A stretch of DNA of 16,054 nt from Rikenellaceae bacterium (GTDB lineage: Bacteria > Bacteroidota > Bacteroidia > Bacteroidales > UBA932). Where the stretch lies: contig CAAGFN010000077.1 in assembly GCA_900769145.1 (NCBI GenBank), positions 1 to 16,054 on the forward strand. The letters run 5' to 3'. Numbering within the stretch: the first letter of the stretch is position 1; each line of letters opens with the position of its first letter. The notes under the pieces are model-generated. The model saw only the letters and a list, made by a program, of their open reading frames with translations. It had not been told where the DNA came from and made no database searches. The translations under genes were made by a program, and so were the position numbers. Below, piece after piece: positions 14,455 to 16,054 of the stretch.

Positions 14455-15321
14455 ATCGAGGATGCCCAGGACATTCTCGGCGTATGTCCTGGTGATTGAA
14501 ATCGGCGGAATGAGGTCATTGTCCAAGTCCATCTCATATCCGTCTTTCTCCTTGCGCAGCACCTTCACCTTGTCCATGTTGACAATGTACTTCCTGTGGC
14601 AACGTACAAGGCTGCTGCCCTTGAAACTCTCCTCCACGGTCTTCAGGCGGCATCTCAGCATATATTTCTTCAGTTCGCCCTTGCTGTCGGTGTACCAGAC
14701 CATTATGTAGTTGTCATCGGACTCAATGTAATAGAGGCTCGAAAGGCGGAGGGACAATTTCAATACGCCGCTGTTGTCGAACAAAGTGATTTTCTGCTCA
14801 TCAGACGGAAACACAGGCTCGTCGGAAACCACATTGGCATAATTCATCAGACGTATTGTATTGTTCTTGTCAATGATGGCGAAATACATTCCCGCAATAA
14901 TATAGGGGATGATGAGGGAGACGAAACAATATACGAAGGCATTGAGGAAAATCCGGGAGAAGGAATTGACTTCCAGCCTTATGATACCGTATTCATCGCC
15001 CTTGAACGAAAACAGCGTGTAGAGGAGACAGATGACCACGACCTCAGCCAAATCCCACATGACATATTGCAGATAGCTCATTTCATGCATCCTCGTGGAA
15101 TACATCAGCCTCTTGCTCAGAATGATGATGAGCAGTCCGATCACGAAGAAGGAGGCGGTGTACATAAATGCTCTTGACGGTCCCAGTTCGAACCACACAT
15201 TGTGCGAGAACGGGATACTCACAAGCATGAAGACCAATGAAAAAAATGCCGTGAAAGTAACTGTGGCAATGAGCTGGTACTTCTGCCTGAAATAATCAGG
15301 TATCTTATATTTGTCTGCCAT
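14434..15321 (-). CDS. Membrane-bound LytTR-family transcription regulator
   Basis: This 295-residue protein has four membrane helices in its first half (about 18-38, 51-70, 86-105 and 125-149) and a C-terminal LytTR DNA-binding domain (about 175-288). The domain shows the family signatures LYYIESDDNYIMVWY, RCRLKTVEES, LVRCHRKYIVNMDKV and ISITRTYAENV. There is no receiver domain, so it is a one-component regulator that probably senses something at or in the membrane and binds direct repeats in DNA. The gene is divergent from a FabH-like gene, and three direct repeats lie between them, so that gene and the regulator itself are the likeliest targets. The start is supported by a promoter 21-54 nt upstream. 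Confidence 0.88.
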   Translation of the reverse strand: MADKYKIPDYFRQKYQLIATVTFTAFFSLVFMLVSIPFSHNVWFELGPSRAFMYTASFFVIGLLIIILSKRLMYSTRMHEMSYLQYVMWDLAEVVVICLLYTLFSFKGDEYGIIRLEVNSFSRIFLNAFVYCFVSLIIPYIIAGMYFAIIDKNNTIRLMNYANVVSDEPVFPSDEQKITLFDNSGVLKLSLRLSSLYYIESDDNYIMVWYTDSKGELKKYMLRCRLKTVEESFKGSSLVRCHRKYIVNMDKVKVLRKEKDGYEMDLDNDLIPPISITRTYAENVLGILDKRGKEA

Positions 15322-15341
15322 TTTTATAGTCGTTTTCCCTG

Positions 15342-15375
15342 CAAATATAGCAATTTTTAGTATCTCCCTAACAAA
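15342..15375 (-). promoter_or_regulatory. Promoter of the LytTR regulator gene
   Basis: On the minus strand a perfect -7 box TATATTTG (15342-15349) lies 22 nt from a TTTG -33 box (15372-15375). The leader is about 15 nt. Confidence 0.7.
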
Positions 15376-15397
15376 TTCCGGCAGCCCATACGGGCAA

Positions 15398-15455
15398 ATT
15401 CGCCACTAATCTGTCCAACTCGCCAAATAAATGATAAAAACAGTGTCATTCGCCA
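15398..15455. repeat. Three direct repeats AYTCGCCA between LytTR and FabH-like genes
   Basis: ATTCGCCA (15398-15405), ACTCGCCA (15418-15425) and ATTCGCCA (15448-15455) are in direct orientation with start-to-start distances of exactly 20 and 30 bp. That puts all three on the same face of the helix. They lie upstream of both divergent promoters, at roughly -100 to -48 from the predicted FabH-like start of transcription, a typical place for activator sites. The remainder of the 220-bp gap holds only the two promoters. Confidence 0.6.
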
Positions 15456-15485
15456 CAATAATTTTCTTGTTATAGGAATTTAAGG

Positions 15486-15493
15486 TATATTTG
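15486..15493 (+). promoter_or_regulatory. -7 box of the FabH-like gene
   Basis: TATATTTG matches TAnnTTTG perfectly and leaves a leader of about 45 nt before ATG 15542. The -33 element is weak: TTG lies only 16 nt upstream, and TTTTC lies 19 nt upstream. Confidence 0.65.
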
Positions 15494-15541
15494 CGACAAA
15501 ATTACACAAAAAAGCGAAGAAAATATTAATCTTGATTTTTA

Positions 15542-16054
15542 ATGAGACTGATAGGAACAGGAAGCGCAATACCGGAAAAAGTCGTTACAAACGCGATGCT
15601 TTCCGAATTCTTGGACACTTCTGATGAGTGGATTGTGCCGAGAACCGGCATCCGGAGCCGGCACGTAATCACCGACGAGAATATAGAGGACCTTGGAGCA
15701 AGAGCCTGCCTCAACGCATTGGAGATGGCCGGCCTGAAACCGGAGGATATCGACTACTTCATCTGCTCCAACGTGGTCAACGAATACATCACACCCAGCC
15801 TCAGCTGCCTGATATCCGAGAAAATCGGATTGACCTGCCCGTGCATCGACATCAACTGCGCCTGCCCGGGCTTCATTTATGCAATGGAGATTGCCGAGAC
15901 GCATTTCCTCGCCGGAAAGGTCAGGAATGTCCTCATTGTAAGCGCCGAGGAGCCTACCAGGATGACGGATTGGTCTGACAGGTCCACCTGCGTTCTCTTC
16001 GGGGACGGAGCCGGAGCAGCGGTTTTCACACAGGGTGACAATCTCAAGGGTATA
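15542..16054 (+). CDS. 3-oxoacyl-ACP synthase III (FabH/KAS III family), partial at right edge
   Basis: The first 171 codons are present. The start MRLIGTGSAIPEKVVTN and the motif DTSDEWIVPRTGIRSRH (25-41) are typical of FabH, which condenses an acyl-CoA with malonyl-ACP to begin fatty acid synthesis. The active-site cysteine is Cys108 in CACPGFIYAM; the usual form is C-A-G-F, here C-P-G-F. The region RSTCVLFGDGAGAAVF (147-162) is the conserved mid-domain segment. The catalytic His and Asn lie beyond the edge. The piece is unusually rich in cysteine. The neighbours are not the usual fatty acid genes, and the gene faces a LytTR regulator, so it could be the main fabH or a specialised paralogue. 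Confidence 0.88.
   Translation, partial: MRLIGTGSAIPEKVVTNAMLSEFLDTSDEWIVPRTGIRSRHVITDENIEDLGARACLNALEMAGLKPEDIDYFICSNVVNEYITPSLSCLISEKIGLTCPCIDINCACPGFIYAMEIAETHFLAGKVRNVLIVSAEEPTRMTDWSDRSTCVLFGDGAGAAVFTQGDNLKGI

Noticed and set aside
14596..15177. A 193-residue plus-strand frame opposite the LytTR gene.
   Set aside because: The LytTR motifs on the minus strand are unmistakable; the plus frame is His- and Glu-rich shadow sequence.
15398..15455. Start of a CRISPR array, suggested by the regular repeats.
   Set aside because: The repeats are only 8 bp, number three, and have spacers of 12 and 22 bp; this suits protein-binding sites and not CRISPR.

Overview
The window looks like a piece of a Bacteroidota chromosome, most likely order Bacteroidales. 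The main reason is the promoters: perfect TAnnTTTG -7 boxes (mostly TATATTTG or TAAATTTG), several with a T-rich TTTG -33 box about 19-22 nt upstream, precede most transcription units. Starts lack clear Shine-Dalgarno sequences. The gene content (gyrA with a TPR gene behind it and a divergent clpC, DUF4293, a membrane LytTR regulator) also fits. Base composition is about 50% GC. Genus cannot be named from this alone.

Left half, minus strand (1-7354): four stacked transcription units. Reading with transcription, gyrA and a secreted TPR protein form one operon (7354 to 3470) ending in two hairpins. An acyl-CoA ligase/AMP-binding enzyme follows (3255-1609), then tRNA-Gly(CCC) (1518-1446), then the start of a phosphate uptake gene (1314 to beyond position 1). 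That last gene is the strangest coding object here: a PstS-like phosphate-binding domain with a lipoprotein-type signal, fused in frame to the PstC permease. It leaves the window inside the PstC part. The short gaps are packed: twice the T-tract of one unit's terminator also supplies the -33 box of the next.

Middle (7355-11747), mostly plus strand: clpC, divergent from gyrA, encodes a Hsp100 ATPase that appears to lack the usual middle (UVR) domain. A 44-residue ORF with its own promoter lies on the minus strand and overlaps the 3' end of clpC. It is followed by a HAD phosphatase of the phosphoglycolate phosphatase type and a uridine phosphorylase whose leader carries a strong hairpin.

Right part (11748-16054): an AI-2E-family membrane protein and a secreted alpha/beta-hydrolase form a minus-strand operon. 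They are divergent from a DUF4293 membrane protein through nearly overlapping promoters. DUF4293 converges on a membrane-bound LytTR regulator, and the two stop codons sit in the loop of a shared bidirectional terminator. The regulator is divergent from a FabH-like ketosynthase that runs off the right edge. Their shared upstream region holds three direct repeats AYTCGCCA, spaced exactly 20 and 30 bp, which are a candidate operator.

Most of the window is ordinary housekeeping. The items most worth following up are the PstS-PstC fusion, the M-domain-less ClpC, the hidden small ORF and the LytTR/FabH repeat array. No mobile element, CRISPR array or defence system was seen.
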